Of a stretch of 64,000 nucleotides of DNA, positions 54,866 through 63,608 are shown one piece after another. The notes beneath the pieces were generated by a model that saw only the letters and a program-made list of their open reading frames with translations, was not told the origin of the DNA and searched no databases. The translations under genes and the position numbers were made by a program. Origin of the DNA: Frateuria_A sp051900415 (GTDB lineage: Bacteria > Pseudomonadota > Gammaproteobacteria > Xanthomonadales > Rhodanobacteraceae). The DNA lies in assembly GCF_051900415.1 (NCBI RefSeq), contig NZ_JBHZGL010000001.1:1-64000 (forward strand), read 5' to 3'. Numbering within the stretch: position 1 is the stretch's first letter; every line of letters starts with the position of its first letter.

Positions 54866-55300
54866 ATGCTCAAGCGAACGCTGGTGGGGTTGGTCGTGTT
54901 TGGCGGTTTTCTGCTCTGGCGCTACGGCGGCAACGCCGCCATGCCGGCATTGGCGGACGAGGTACGCATGGCGCCACCGGTGGACGCCAGTCGCGTGACC
55001 TTCAAGTCCGGCACCTGGGCCTGCACCTTCGAGGAATTCAGGCACCAGGTACTCGGGCAGAAAAGCTATTACGCCAAGCCGGTGGTGATCCGCATCGTCG
55101 GTGGCCCGCCCGAGTTCTGCCGCGAGATAACCACCAGCCACGACTACGCCCTGCTGGACCCGGCACCGGACGGCGTCACCACGCAGACACCCTGCCCGGA
55201 CCACAGCTGCGTGGGTTTCCACGCCCGCGTGGTACTGGACGGCCGCGAAGAAGATTGGGTCCTCTACGCGCCGAACAGCTTCATCGCCTCGTCGCGCTGA
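54866..55300 (+). CDS. membrane-anchored hypothetical protein (144 aa)
   Basis: 144-residue protein with an N-terminal hydrophobic helix (LVGLVVFGGFLLWRYG) that may be an uncleaved anchor, then a globular periplasmic domain with four Cys (GTWACTF, EFCRE, TPCPDHSC). I recognise no family. Its 3' end overlaps the convergent YkgJ gene by 37 bp. Confidence 0.6.
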   Translation: MLKRTLVGLVVFGGFLLWRYGGNAAMPALADEVRMAPPVDASRVTFKSGTWACTFEEFRHQVLGQKSYYAKPVVIRIVGGPPEFCREITTSHDYALLDPAPDGVTTQTPCPDHSCVGFHARVVLDGREEDWVLYAPNSFIASSR

Positions 55301-55692
55301 GCTTTCAGGCGCTCTGCGGCAACGGCGGGCGCGCTGTCGCCCGAGGGATCGAGCCAGTCCTCCGGGGTCAGCGGCCGCAGGCCGTAGGCCATGCGACCCT
55401 TGTCGCACTGCGGGCTATGGCGACCGAACTCCCACGAGGGCTCCACTTCGCGGCACACCGAGGGCTTGATCGGGTGGATGCCGCAATAAGCCGCCTCGCC
55501 AATGGTTCCCTTCAACGCCACACAGCGCGGCTGCCTCGCCTGCGTGCCGCGCATCACCACGCGGTGAGGGTCGAGTTTTTCCGTAAGTTCCACCGGCACT
55601 GTGCCGCCCAGGAAGGGATCGGTTTCGGACCAGTGAAAGGCGATGCGGAAGAAGGCGCAGCAGGCGCCGCAACTCAGGCAGGGATGGGCCAT
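55264..55692 (-). CDS. YkgJ-family cysteine cluster protein
   Basis: 142-residue UPF0153/YkgJ protein. The Cys cluster is CLSCGACCAFFRI at the N-terminus, then PRCVALKG, YCGIHPIKPSVCRE and PQCDKGR, giving about eight Cys that probably bind Zn or an Fe-S centre. Function unknown. It overlaps the tail of the convergent gene at 54866-55300. The 278 bp after its start (55693-55970) hold no gene. Confidence 0.87.
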   Translation of the reverse strand: MAHPCLSCGACCAFFRIAFHWSETDPFLGGTVPVELTEKLDPHRVVMRGTQARQPRCVALKGTIGEAAYCGIHPIKPSVCREVEPSWEFGRHSPQCDKGRMAYGLRPLTPEDWLDPSGDSAPAVAAERLKAQRDEAMKLFGA

Positions 55693-55970
55693 GGGACCGA
55701 CGCAAGGCGCACCCCCTGGCGCGCAGCGCGCGGATTCTAGAGGGTGGCGGGGGTGCAGCGGAAGATGGCAAGCAGCACCGGAAAACGCTTTGGTAGCAGT
55801 CGTTTAGGGTGGATTGGGTTTCGTGGCGCAGCGCCTTCGGAATTCGCTTCGCTATCCCCGCGGCGAACGGTAAACCTGGCGCGATTCCGTTCCGGGCGTG
55901 GGTCCCGACCGCCCGAAAAACACGCTTGGGACTTCAGCGCAGGATCAAAGTGGAAGGGTTGCCGTCGCCC

Positions 55971-56837
55971 TCAGATATCCCCGGAGAACGTGTCGCAACG
56001 GGATACCTGCCCGCTTTCCAGCCCCGTCTTGAACCACTTCACCCTTTGGGCTGACGTGCCATGGGTGAACGAATCGGGCACCACCGTCCCACGGGCCTCC
56101 CGCTGCAACGTGTCGTCGCCAATCTTGCTGGCGGCATTCAACGCCTCTTCCACGTCGCCCGCCTCCAGCCAGTGCAAACGCTGCTCGCTGCGGTTGGCCC
56201 AGACGCCGGCAAAGCAGTCGGCCTGCAGCTCCTGGCGCACCGAGAGGCCGTTGGCGCCCTCCATCGGCGCACCCTGTTCGCGCGCCTGCTGCACCTGGTC
56301 GAACACGCCCAGCAACTTCTGCACGTGGTGGCCCACCTCGTGCGCGATCACGTAAGCACGGGCGAAATCGCCGGCAGCGCCGAAGCGGTCCTGCAGTTCC
56401 TGGAAGAACGACAGGTCGAGATACACCTTCTGGTCGCCTGGGCAGTAGAACGGCCCGACCGCAGTCGAGGCCAGGCCACAGGCAGTGCGCACGCCGCCGC
56501 TGAACAGGTCGAGCGTCGGGTCGGCATACTGGCGCCCGTTGGCGGCGAAGATGTCGCCCCAGGTCTTCTCGGTGGAACCCAGGATCGCGCTGACGAAGTC
56601 GCGTTGCTGCGGGTCGACCTGGGCCGGCTCGCTGACCTGCGCCGAGGTCGGACCCGGCTGGCCGCCCTGGTCGAGCAAGGCCGTCGGGTCCTTGAAGAAC
56701 ACCCAACCCAGGATGGCCAGCACGATCAGGCCGCCGATGCCCATCCCGCGGCCGCCGCCGAAACCGAACCGGCCGCCGCCACCGCGACCGCTGTCGATTT
56801 CCACGTTGCGGCTGCGCTCGCCCTTTTGCCAGTCCAT
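55971..56837 (-). CDS. ypfJ: YpfJ-family neutral zinc metallopeptidase
   Basis: 288-residue membrane-anchored protein of the putative neutral zinc metallopeptidase family. A Gly/Arg-rich head (RGGGGRFGFGGGRGMG), one membrane helix (GIGGLIVLAILGWVFF, about 32-48), then a domain with the AYVIAHEVGHHVQKLLG zinc site and ELQADCFAGVWA. The C-terminus reads GTVVPDSFTHGTSAQRVKWF, typical of YpfJ. Role unknown. ATG 56837. Confidence 0.92.
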   Translation of the reverse strand: MDWQKGERSRNVEIDSGRGGGGRFGFGGGRGMGIGGLIVLAILGWVFFKDPTALLDQGGQPGPTSAQVSEPAQVDPQQRDFVSAILGSTEKTWGDIFAANGRQYADPTLDLFSGGVRTACGLASTAVGPFYCPGDQKVYLDLSFFQELQDRFGAAGDFARAYVIAHEVGHHVQKLLGVFDQVQQAREQGAPMEGANGLSVRQELQADCFAGVWANRSEQRLHWLEAGDVEEALNAASKIGDDTLQREARGTVVPDSFTHGTSAQRVKWFKTGLESGQVSRCDTFSGDI

Positions 56838-56950
56838 GCTGTCGGCCCCAAGCCATGCGCCCAGCGCGCTCGCGGCAGCATAACGACCTTGGCGTCTCCC
56901 GCGTGTGGACGTTGCCGGTACAGTAGGCCACCGTTCAACTGCCCACTTCC

Positions 56951-57346
56951 ATGAAAGAACACCTGCCCGCCCTGGTCACCCTGCTCGCCGTCCTGCTGAT
57001 GTTCGGCACCGCCTTCGCTGTCGGCATCGCACGCGGCCGTTATCAGATCCACGCGCCGGCAACCAGCGGCCATCCAGCGTTCGAGCGGGCCTTCCGCGTG
57101 CAGATGAATACGCTCGAGGCGGCGCTGCTGTTCCTGCCTACGCTATGGCTGGCGGCACATTACGGCTTCGCGTTCTGGGCCGGCGTGGCCGGCCTGGTCT
57201 GGCTCGCCGGACGGACCTGGTACGCACTGGCCTACCTCCGCGAGGCCGCCAGCCGTGGCGGCGGCTTCGTAGTCGGCATGGTCGCCTGGGCGGCGACGTT
57301 GCTCATGGCTTTGACTGGCGTGGGCCGCGCCATCCTGACCGGTTGA
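56951..57346 (+). CDS. MAPEG-family membrane protein
   Basis: 131-residue, four-helix inner-membrane protein of the MAPEG family (glutathione-dependent or eicosanoid-like enzymes). The signature is FERAFRVQMNTLEAALLFLPTLW (about 48-70), with AGLVWLAGRTWYALAYLREA next. Bacterial members may have glutathione transferase activity; the substrate is unknown. It starts 114 bp from the divergent ypfJ. Confidence 0.9.
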   Translation: MKEHLPALVTLLAVLLMFGTAFAVGIARGRYQIHAPATSGHPAFERAFRVQMNTLEAALLFLPTLWLAAHYGFAFWAGVAGLVWLAGRTWYALAYLREAASRGGGFVVGMVAWAATLLMALTGVGRAILTG

Positions 57347-57438
57347 CCTACCGGCATTGCGCGATGCCAGGCCACACCGCTAGCGTGAGCGATCAGGCCG
57401 CGCACGTCCGTCCTTTCCTCGCAGGTTATTTCCGGCCG

Positions 57439-58251
57439 ATGCCCTCCCGCCCGCTTCACACCATGCCGCTTCACACCATGCCGCACGACGCGCGACTGCC
57501 GCACCTTGGCAGCGCGATCGGCATGATCGTTGTCTATTTCGCGCTGCAGTTCGTCGCCAGTGGTTTGGTCGGTGTCGGGCTGGGTTTCGCCCTGGGAGTA
57601 TCCGGCGCTCCGGCATCGGGCATGGCCGCCCGCATCAAGGCCGTGCTGGCCCAGCCGGACACCAACGCGCTGATGGTGATCCTGACGCTGCTGTTGGCCG
57701 CCAGCGTGACCATCGTGCTGGTGCGCCGGCTGTGGCCCGCGGCCTGGTCGCACGGCGCACCACCCGGCCTGGGGCTGACCCGCCCCGGTCGTCCGTGGTT
57801 CTACCTCGCCGCCGTGCTGCTTGGCCTGGCTTTGCCGATCGCCGGTGGCTGGCTGACTCGCTGGATGGCACACGGCCACCAGGTCACCCAGGACGTCAAG
57901 CAGATCGGCGGCGCCGCCTCGCTGGCACTGCGTCTTCCGCTGGCGCTGGTCGTCGTCAGCCTGGGACCGCTGGTCGAGGAACTGCTCTTCCGCGGCGCCC
58001 TGCTCTCCGCGCTGCTGCGGCGCATGCACGCCGGCTGGGCGATCGCCATCAGTTCGCTGCTGTTCGCCTGCGTGCACCTGCCGGACCTGGGCTTCCTCTG
58101 GTACGCAGTGCCCAACCTTGCGCTGCTCGCCGCCGCGCTGGCCTGGCTACGTCTGCGATCGGGCTCGCTGTGGCCGGCGGTAGTCGCCCATGGCGTGAAC
58201 AACCTGCTGGCGGTAGTCGCCTGGTTTGTGGCGTCTTCGGGACTCCATTGA
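57439..58251 (+). CDS. CPBP-family intramembrane metalloprotease
   Basis: Polytopic protein of about 270 residues of the CPBP/Abi family. The catalytic motifs are VEELLFRGALLSALLR (about residue 179), LLFACVHLPD and a final VVAHGVNNLLA. About seven helices. Such enzymes are linked to prenyl-protein processing or bacteriocin immunity. The N-terminus is uncertain: ATG 57439, 57463 and 57478 are all possible because a 15 bp unit (CTTCACACCATGCCG) is repeated twice there. Confidence 0.85.
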   Translation: MPSRPLHTMPLHTMPHDARLPHLGSAIGMIVVYFALQFVASGLVGVGLGFALGVSGAPASGMAARIKAVLAQPDTNALMVILTLLLAASVTIVLVRRLWPAAWSHGAPPGLGLTRPGRPWFYLAAVLLGLALPIAGGWLTRWMAHGHQVTQDVKQIGGAASLALRLPLALVVVSLGPLVEELLFRGALLSALLRRMHAGWAIAISSLLFACVHLPDLGFLWYAVPNLALLAAALAWLRLRSGSLWPAVVAHGVNNLLAVVAWFVASSGLH

Positions 58252-58359
58252 CGGATCGGCGAAACCTGTCCGCGTTGTAGGGGATTGTCCATTGCGACCT
58301 TTCCGCGGCATGGCCTAGATTCCTGGCTCCCTCTTCCGCATCGAGCAGGACGCCCGATC

Positions 58360-58962
58360 ATGCGACACACCCGCCTCGCCTCCTGCGCGTTGTTTCTTTT
58401 CGCATTGACAGGTTGCCTGACCGCCATGGCATTTCCATCCGAGACCTCGACCAAGCGCCTGGGACTTAACCGCTTTCCATTAACATTCAAGCAGCACGAT
58501 TTCGCAGCGTATTGCTACAACACAATTGGCTGCGAAGTCATATACGCCAACAACAACTTCACCCGCCTGTATTCGGGCGACGTCGTCTCCCCGCCGCCAC
58601 CACCAGGCGACTACAGGAAAAGTTGGGGCCTTGCGGGATATTTAGGGATACCGAACTTTCCGCCGCCGGCTGAGGTTCGATGGAAGTCTCTAGACGGCAT
58701 CAGTCATGAAGCACGCGTGGATATCGGGGCAATTTTCAAGGATGAGCGCATGCGGTACACGGTGCCCAATGACGAGATCGCCAAGGGCATCTTTTCAAGC
58801 CCAGGCCCGTCGGGAGAACCGGGCGTCTATCTGGAAGTCAATGATCGAACCATCCGTGTCTTCATGAGGGCTTTTATACCCACTGAGGCCGAACAGATTC
58901 AGGGAAACAAGTACAGCAACTTCCGGGACGATCTGGTACTGGCCTGGACGCATACATACTGA
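58360..58962 (+). CDS. lipoprotein, probable immunity protein for the adjacent lipase
   Basis: 200-residue lipoprotein: leader and lipobox FALTGC (Cys about residue 19), then FKQHDFAAYCYNTIGCEVIY, a Pro-rich SPPPPPGDYRKSWG turn, EVRWKSLDGISHEARVDIG, and RTIRVFMRAFIPT. I see no named domain, but lipoproteins of this style are found next to Tle1-like (DUF2235) phospholipases as periplasmic immunity proteins. The gene is AT-richer than the window. It sits 27 bp before the lipase gene. Confidence 0.65.
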   Translation: MRHTRLASCALFLFALTGCLTAMAFPSETSTKRLGLNRFPLTFKQHDFAAYCYNTIGCEVIYANNNFTRLYSGDVVSPPPPPGDYRKSWGLAGYLGIPNFPPPAEVRWKSLDGISHEARVDIGAIFKDERMRYTVPNDEIAKGIFSSPGPSGEPGVYLEVNDRTIRVFMRAFIPTEAEQIQGNKYSNFRDDLVLAWTHTY

Positions 58963-58989
58963 TTCTTGAGACCAAGGAAGGGGACAGGA

Positions 58990-60417
58990 ATGGATCCTGG
59001 AAGAGATCGCCTACCAGAAGACGGTGTTTCAACGTACACCGCCAGCGCACTCGACCTAAAAATGTACATTGATGCGAGCAGGGAGCTCTCAGAATTCAAG
59101 GCGCCGACGTTCCTGCACGCAAACGATCCTCACGAACGACTGTACATGGCGTCGTTCGATGGCACGGGCAACGACAAGCTTAAGGACCCTTTGCACGCCA
59201 CCAATGTGGCAAAAATCGACGATCAGATTAAGGCGATCGAGCAGAAGAGCTCTCACAAATTTGCGAGCGGTTACGTGCCCGGCCCCGGCACTCAGGACCA
59301 CTGGTTCTCTCGCGCCCTTGATGGTGCCCTCGGCTACACGCATGAGGCTCGCGTCGAGAAAATGTACCGCCGATTTATAGAACAGGTTCAAAAATGGCGT
59401 CAGGAAGACCCACTTGCGGAGATACGCCTCGCAGACATCGGATTTAGCAGGGGCGCCGAGGAGGCAGCCAGTTTCGCACGCCTTGTGCATGACCGCGGTG
59501 TTCAAAATCCTTTGGGTGCTGTCTACACATACGACTCCCACGGCAACATCAAGCACGTCGAGTACACCAAGCCACCACTCGTCCCGCCCGGCAAAGTGGC
59601 GCAGGTCGTGGGCTTGTTCGATCCGGTCGGCACGGGGGCGCCGGTCAACGATTACGACCGGAGGTTGCCGCCCTCGGTGATCTCCGGCGTCCAGATCTTT
59701 TCCCGGGACGAGCACCGCGGGCTATTCAAGTCCGACCACATCATCGATCCGGGGCTGACGCCGGACGGGCGCTTCCTCGGCGTGCTGGTTCCGGGTGCGC
59801 ACTCGGATGTCGGAGGCGGCTACCTGCTCGATGGGCTGAGCATCCGCAGCGGTAACCTGATGGTCGACTACCTCAACGCGCTGAGCGACCGGCCTTTCCT
59901 CGAAAAGTCGCCCGAGCCGACCGACTCTCGGCTCAACGTGGTGCACCGCTCGACCGAGGGCAACCCGGTCTACCGGGCGTGGAACGAGGTGGACCGGCTC
60001 AAGCCGGAGGGCTACCACACGCTGGAAGCGCCCAAACACCACCACCGCGGCTATCGCGTCACGGGCGATCCCTACAATGCCGAGCCACGCGATGAGGTCC
60101 TCAGCCGCGGGTTCGACTTCCGTTCGGTCTCGATCAGCCCGGTGCCTGGCGCCATCCCGGAGACGGCGCAGGAACCGGCCAAAGCCGCCACGGTCGATCC
60201 GGTCGACGCCATGGTCGAGCGCCTCTACCAGGCCGCGCTCAGACAGGACGATCGTGCGATGGACGCCGTAGCCGGCGACTACCTGCAATCGCCGCAGGGT
60301 ACCGCCTGGTGGCGCGAGATCCGGCAATACAGCCAGGCGGTGCAGCTGCCGGAGCCTGTGCTCGCCTATCAGGCGCAAGCCACGGAGCCGGTGGCGGCGG
60401 CTGCCATACAACGCTGA
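58990..60417 (+). CDS. DUF2235 / Tle1-like phospholipase effector
   Basis: 475-residue alpha/beta hydrolase of the DUF2235 family. It opens with ERLYMASFDGTGNDK. The nucleophile elbow is GFSRGAEEAASFARLVHDRG (Ser about 153). Then come VVGLFDPVGTGAP and VPGAHSDVGGGYLLDGL (His about 271), which fit the catalytic triad region. Tle1-like enzymes delivered by type VI secretion cut membrane phospholipids of rivals. No PAAR, VgrG, or secretion structural gene is nearby, and no signal peptide. The 5' part is AT-richer than the 3' part, with the change near 59590. Confidence 0.8.
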   Translation: MDPGRDRLPEDGVSTYTASALDLKMYIDASRELSEFKAPTFLHANDPHERLYMASFDGTGNDKLKDPLHATNVAKIDDQIKAIEQKSSHKFASGYVPGPGTQDHWFSRALDGALGYTHEARVEKMYRRFIEQVQKWRQEDPLAEIRLADIGFSRGAEEAASFARLVHDRGVQNPLGAVYTYDSHGNIKHVEYTKPPLVPPGKVAQVVGLFDPVGTGAPVNDYDRRLPPSVISGVQIFSRDEHRGLFKSDHIIDPGLTPDGRFLGVLVPGAHSDVGGGYLLDGLSIRSGNLMVDYLNALSDRPFLEKSPEPTDSRLNVVHRSTEGNPVYRAWNEVDRLKPEGYHTLEAPKHHHRGYRVTGDPYNAEPRDEVLSRGFDFRSVSISPVPGAIPETAQEPAKAATVDPVDAMVERLYQAALRQDDRAMDAVAGDYLQSPQGTAWWREIRQYSQAVQLPEPVLAYQAQATEPVAAAAIQR

Positions 60418-60437
60418 TTCAACCGGGAGGACATGCC

Positions 60438-61010
60438 ATGGATGGCAGCGACATCGACGACGTGAAGCAACTGCTGGTCAAGCTCGCAGTGATCGCCGAA
60501 CAACTCGACACGCGCAGCCGCGGCGCGCTGCAGCGCATCGACGCCAGCGCGACGACGCTCGATCGCAGTGCGCAACGCTGGACCGAAGGCGGGGACGACT
60601 TTTCCCGCAGGATGCTGGAGGCCCTCGGCACGCAGGCTCGCGACAGCATTGCAGGCGCCACCCGCCAGGCGCTCGCCCCGCTGGACGCACAGTTGCGCCA
60701 GAGTGCGGAAGCGGCGAAGTGGGCCGCCGAAGCCCTGGCCGAGCAGCGCAAGCTGCTCTCCCGGATGCAGCAGTCACTGCTCCGCAGAAGCCTGCTTGCC
60801 CTGCTGGCGGGGTCGGTGCTGGCAGTCGGCGCAAGCGGCTACCTCGCCTGGCGGAATCTGCGCAGCGCCGTGTTGGGTGACGACGTGCTGCAGGCAGTGC
60901 ACTCGGGCGCGCTCGTGCACTGCCCGGACAGTCAGGCGCTATGCGTCCGGATCGACGCCCATCCGCGTCGATCCGGCCCCCGGGGCGAGTACCTCGTCGT
61001 CCAGCCCTAG
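60438..61010 (+). CDS. coiled-coil membrane protein downstream of the lipase
   Basis: 190-residue protein: a long helical, probably coiled-coil part (about 5-115), one membrane helix (LLALLAGSVLAVGASGYLAW, about 120-140), then a short domain with two Cys (LVHCPDSQALCVRID). Ribosome site GGGAGG. It starts 20 bp after the lipase stop, so it is likely cotranscribed and may help store, target or restrain the lipase. I recognise no family. Confidence 0.6.
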   Translation: MDGSDIDDVKQLLVKLAVIAEQLDTRSRGALQRIDASATTLDRSAQRWTEGGDDFSRRMLEALGTQARDSIAGATRQALAPLDAQLRQSAEAAKWAAEALAEQRKLLSRMQQSLLRRSLLALLAGSVLAVGASGYLAWRNLRSAVLGDDVLQAVHSGALVHCPDSQALCVRIDAHPRRSGPRGEYLVVQP

Positions 61011-61373
61011 CTGGATGTCCTGCCGCAACCACGCCAAGCGGCTCCGCGCTCCGTTCCGGGGTTAGCCTGCAGACGTCTCAGCCGCGGACGTCCCCCTTCG
61101 AAAGCGGCAATCCATTTTCCATTGGGCTAAGCGTCGCCAGGGTTTCCGCACCCGGAGGGATCTCGTCTGGTCGGAGCACCGGGCTTCGCTTGCCGAGGTC
61201 TGGCACCCACACAGTCCGAACAAGGCGAACAGCGGGCTTTTTCTCAAACCGTTGCGCGCCGCCCTCGCCGCGAAACAGCTGGCGAGAAAGCCCATCCAAT
61301 CGTTCCGTTGGATGAGAAGAGCGAACCGCCTGCCCTCGACCAACCCCAGGCCTGCTGATCTGACTCCGCGCCA
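61011..61373. other. gene-free gap
   Basis: 363 bp between the lipase locus and maf. Open frames exist on both strands but none has a ribosome site or a protein-like composition that I trust. No repeat of the main families is seen. Confidence 0.5.
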
Positions 61374-61946
61374 TCACCCCGGCAGGATGCCGAAGCCGCG
61401 CAGCAGCCGCGCGGTCTCGAACAGCGGCAGCCCCATCACTCCGGAATAACTCCCCTCGAGGTGTTCCACCAGCGTGGCGCCGCGCCCCTGGATCGCATAG
61501 CCGCCGGCCTTGCCGAAGGGCTCGCCGGTGGCGACGTAGGCGTCGATCGTCGCGTCATCCAGCCGGGCAAAACGCACGCTCGAAATGCACAGCTCGCATC
61601 TGGCTTGTTGCGCGTCCACACCCCACACCGCCGAGATCACCGCGTGCGTGCGACCGGACAAACGCCGCAGCATGGCGCCAGCCTGCGCTGCATCCGCCGG
61701 TTTGCCGAACACCTCGCCGTCCAGCACCACCTCGGTGTCCGACCCGATCACCAGCGCATCGACCGCATCGGCCACGCGTGCGAACCCGGCCCGCGCCTTG
61801 TCCCGGGCAACCCGGCTGACGTACTCCTGCGGCGCCTCGTCCAGCGCACGCACCTCAGGCACCTCTACGTCCAGCGGGGCGTAGGCGATACCGAGTTGTT
61901 GCAGCAGCTCGCGGCGGCGGGGCGATTGCGAGGCGAGATAGAGCAT
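61374..61946 (-). CDS. maf: Maf/YhdE-type nucleotide pyrophosphatase
   Basis: 190-residue Maf-family house-cleaning enzyme that hydrolyses dTTP/UTP and modified nucleotides. Signature LYLASQSPRRRELLQQLG at the N-terminus, VIGSDTEVVLDGEVFGKP and GYAIQGRGATLVEHLEGSYSGVMGLPL at the C-terminus. Pattern fits the YhdE subgroup. Start at 61946. It is divergent from the diguanylate cyclase, with 165 bp between. Confidence 0.93.
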   Translation of the reverse strand: MLYLASQSPRRRELLQQLGIAYAPLDVEVPEVRALDEAPQEYVSRVARDKARAGFARVADAVDALVIGSDTEVVLDGEVFGKPADAAQAGAMLRRLSGRTHAVISAVWGVDAQQARCELCISSVRFARLDDATIDAYVATGEPFGKAGGYAIQGRGATLVEHLEGSYSGVMGLPLFETARLLRGFGILPG

Positions 61947-62111
61947 GGCGTGTCGGGGCAAGGCGAAAAAACCAGCATAGCGGCATCGGCGATCCTGCCC
62001 AATGCGACGCCGTCGGCAATGCAGCCCTGGCAACGTTGTGCGGTGCCCGGCCAGCTTCCACAATCGGTCTGCCTGCCGTCCGGGTATAAACGGCAATCAC
62101 CGAGGTCCCTC

Positions 62112-63608
62112 GTGAGAGTTCAGAGCTGGACGCCAAGGATCTACGCGCCGCTGCTGCTCGGCCACCTGGGCGTGCTGCTGTTCGTCGGCGAACGATGGAT
62201 CCTGGCATCGAGCTACGCGCTCGTGCTGGCGATACTGGTGTTCACCGTGTTGCTTTGCTGCCGCCGCCTGCAGCTGAGCATCAGCCACAACCGGCCGCTG
62301 TGGGCCCTGCTGTTGGGTGCCCTGCTCGCCCAGCTCGCAGCCTTTGCGCTGCTGCTGGTCGATGCCCTGCACCACCCGCAAGGCACCCTGGTGGCGTTCG
62401 ATCCCACGTTCTATTTCTGCCTGGGAAGTTTCTGGCTGATCGCCGCGGCGGCGTACAACCCGCTCACCCCGATGCGCCGCTGGACCACCGCGATCGACGG
62501 GGTGCTGGCCTGCGCCATCGTGGCACTGTTCTACCTGACGTTACGCCGGTTGCTCGGCTCCGGCGAACCGGCGCAGGCCACCGGCCGCTATGTCATGTGG
62601 ATGTTTGACGGCATGGGCCTGTTCGTGGCGTTGTTCGCCACGCTGCGCTTCGTCGGCGCGCGACGCGCGGAAGAGCGACGTTTCCACTTCGTGCTGGCCG
62701 CCTTCGCCTTGGCGGAAATGGTGCTGCCGGCGATCCACAACCGCTTCATCCTGGCGAGCGAGTCGTGGCTGCCGGAATGGCTGCTCGGGTGGCCATTCGT
62801 GATGCTCGGTTTGCTGCTCAGCCGCCGGCGGACCGTGTGGCTGCGCGGCTACCGGCCGACCCGGCGCACGCGCCAGGTCGCCGCCAGCATCGCACCGCTG
62901 ATGCTCAGCCTGGCCCTGTGCCTGCTCGGCTTCGCCCAACTCGGAGCGGACCGGCCGCTGGCCATGGGTGCGCTTATCCTGGCGGTAGCCGCCTACGGCG
63001 TGCGCACCACGGTGCTGCTGGGCTACCACCAGGCGGTGGAGGACGAGCTGCGCAGCCTGCGCCGCGACCTGCACCACAAGAGCGTGCGGGATGAGCTGAC
63101 AGGGCTCCTCAACCGGGCCGGCTTTCGTCGCGTGCTGCGGCGCGCGTGGCAGGAGGCGGCGCGCGTGCGGCAGGCGTTCGGGATCGCCGTGGTGGACGTG
63201 GACAACTTCAAGTCATTCAACGACACCTACGGCCACCTGGCCGGGGACGACTGCCTGTCGCTGGTCGCCCACACGCTGCGCCAGGAGGCCGGTCTGCAGC
63301 CGGGCGTGGTGGCCGCGCGCTACGGTGGCGAGGAGTTCGTGATCCTGCTGAGCGATCTGGACATGGATCGGGCCGAGGCAGTCGTGCAGCGCTTGCGACA
63401 GCGCGTGGAAGCATTGCAGGTGCGCCATATCAACGCGGCCCACGGCGTGGTCACGATCAGCGCCGGCCTGGCGGTGATGCCTGCCGGCACCTCGCTCGCG
63501 AGCGAAAAGCTGCTGCGCGCCGCCGACGAAGCGCTGTTCGCGGCCAAGCGCGGTGGTCGCAACCAGGTGTGCCGCGCCGTGGCGACCGAGCCGGCGGTCA
63601 AAGCCTGA
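62112..63608 (+). CDS. membrane diguanylate cyclase
   Basis: 498-residue protein with about nine hydrophobic helices (residues 10-310) and a C-terminal GGDEF domain. The motif is RYGGEEFVILL (about residue 405), and the metal-binding strand is VVDVDNFKSFNDTYGH. The RxxD inhibitory site is lost (QPGV at that place), so the enzyme may lack product feedback. GTG start at 62112, preceded by GAGG at the right distance. It overlaps the next gene's end by 11 bp. It lies 40 kb from the signalling block. Confidence 0.87.
   Translation: MRVQSWTPRIYAPLLLGHLGVLLFVGERWILASSYALVLAILVFTVLLCCRRLQLSISHNRPLWALLLGALLAQLAAFALLLVDALHHPQGTLVAFDPTFYFCLGSFWLIAAAAYNPLTPMRRWTTAIDGVLACAIVALFYLTLRRLLGSGEPAQATGRYVMWMFDGMGLFVALFATLRFVGARRAEERRFHFVLAAFALAEMVLPAIHNRFILASESWLPEWLLGWPFVMLGLLLSRRRTVWLRGYRPTRRTRQVAASIAPLMLSLALCLLGFAQLGADRPLAMGALILAVAAYGVRTTVLLGYHQAVEDELRSLRRDLHHKSVRDELTGLLNRAGFRRVLRRAWQEAARVRQAFGIAVVDVDNFKSFNDTYGHLAGDDCLSLVAHTLRQEAGLQPGVVAARYGGEEFVILLSDLDMDRAEAVVQRLRQRVEALQVRHINAAHGVVTISAGLAVMPAGTSLASEKLLRAADEALFAAKRGGRNQVCRAVATEPAVKA

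Noticed and set aside
60180..60417. C-terminus of the lipase as a possible XVIPCD signal for the Xanthomonadales killing type IV system.
   Set aside because: The stretch is helical with some Gln, but I see no clear XVIPCD motif (no HPDH-like opening), so I do not claim it.
61078..61377. A ~99-codon minus-strand frame upstream of the lipase locus end.
   Set aside because: It overlaps the maf stop, has no ribosome site and reads like translated repeat DNA.
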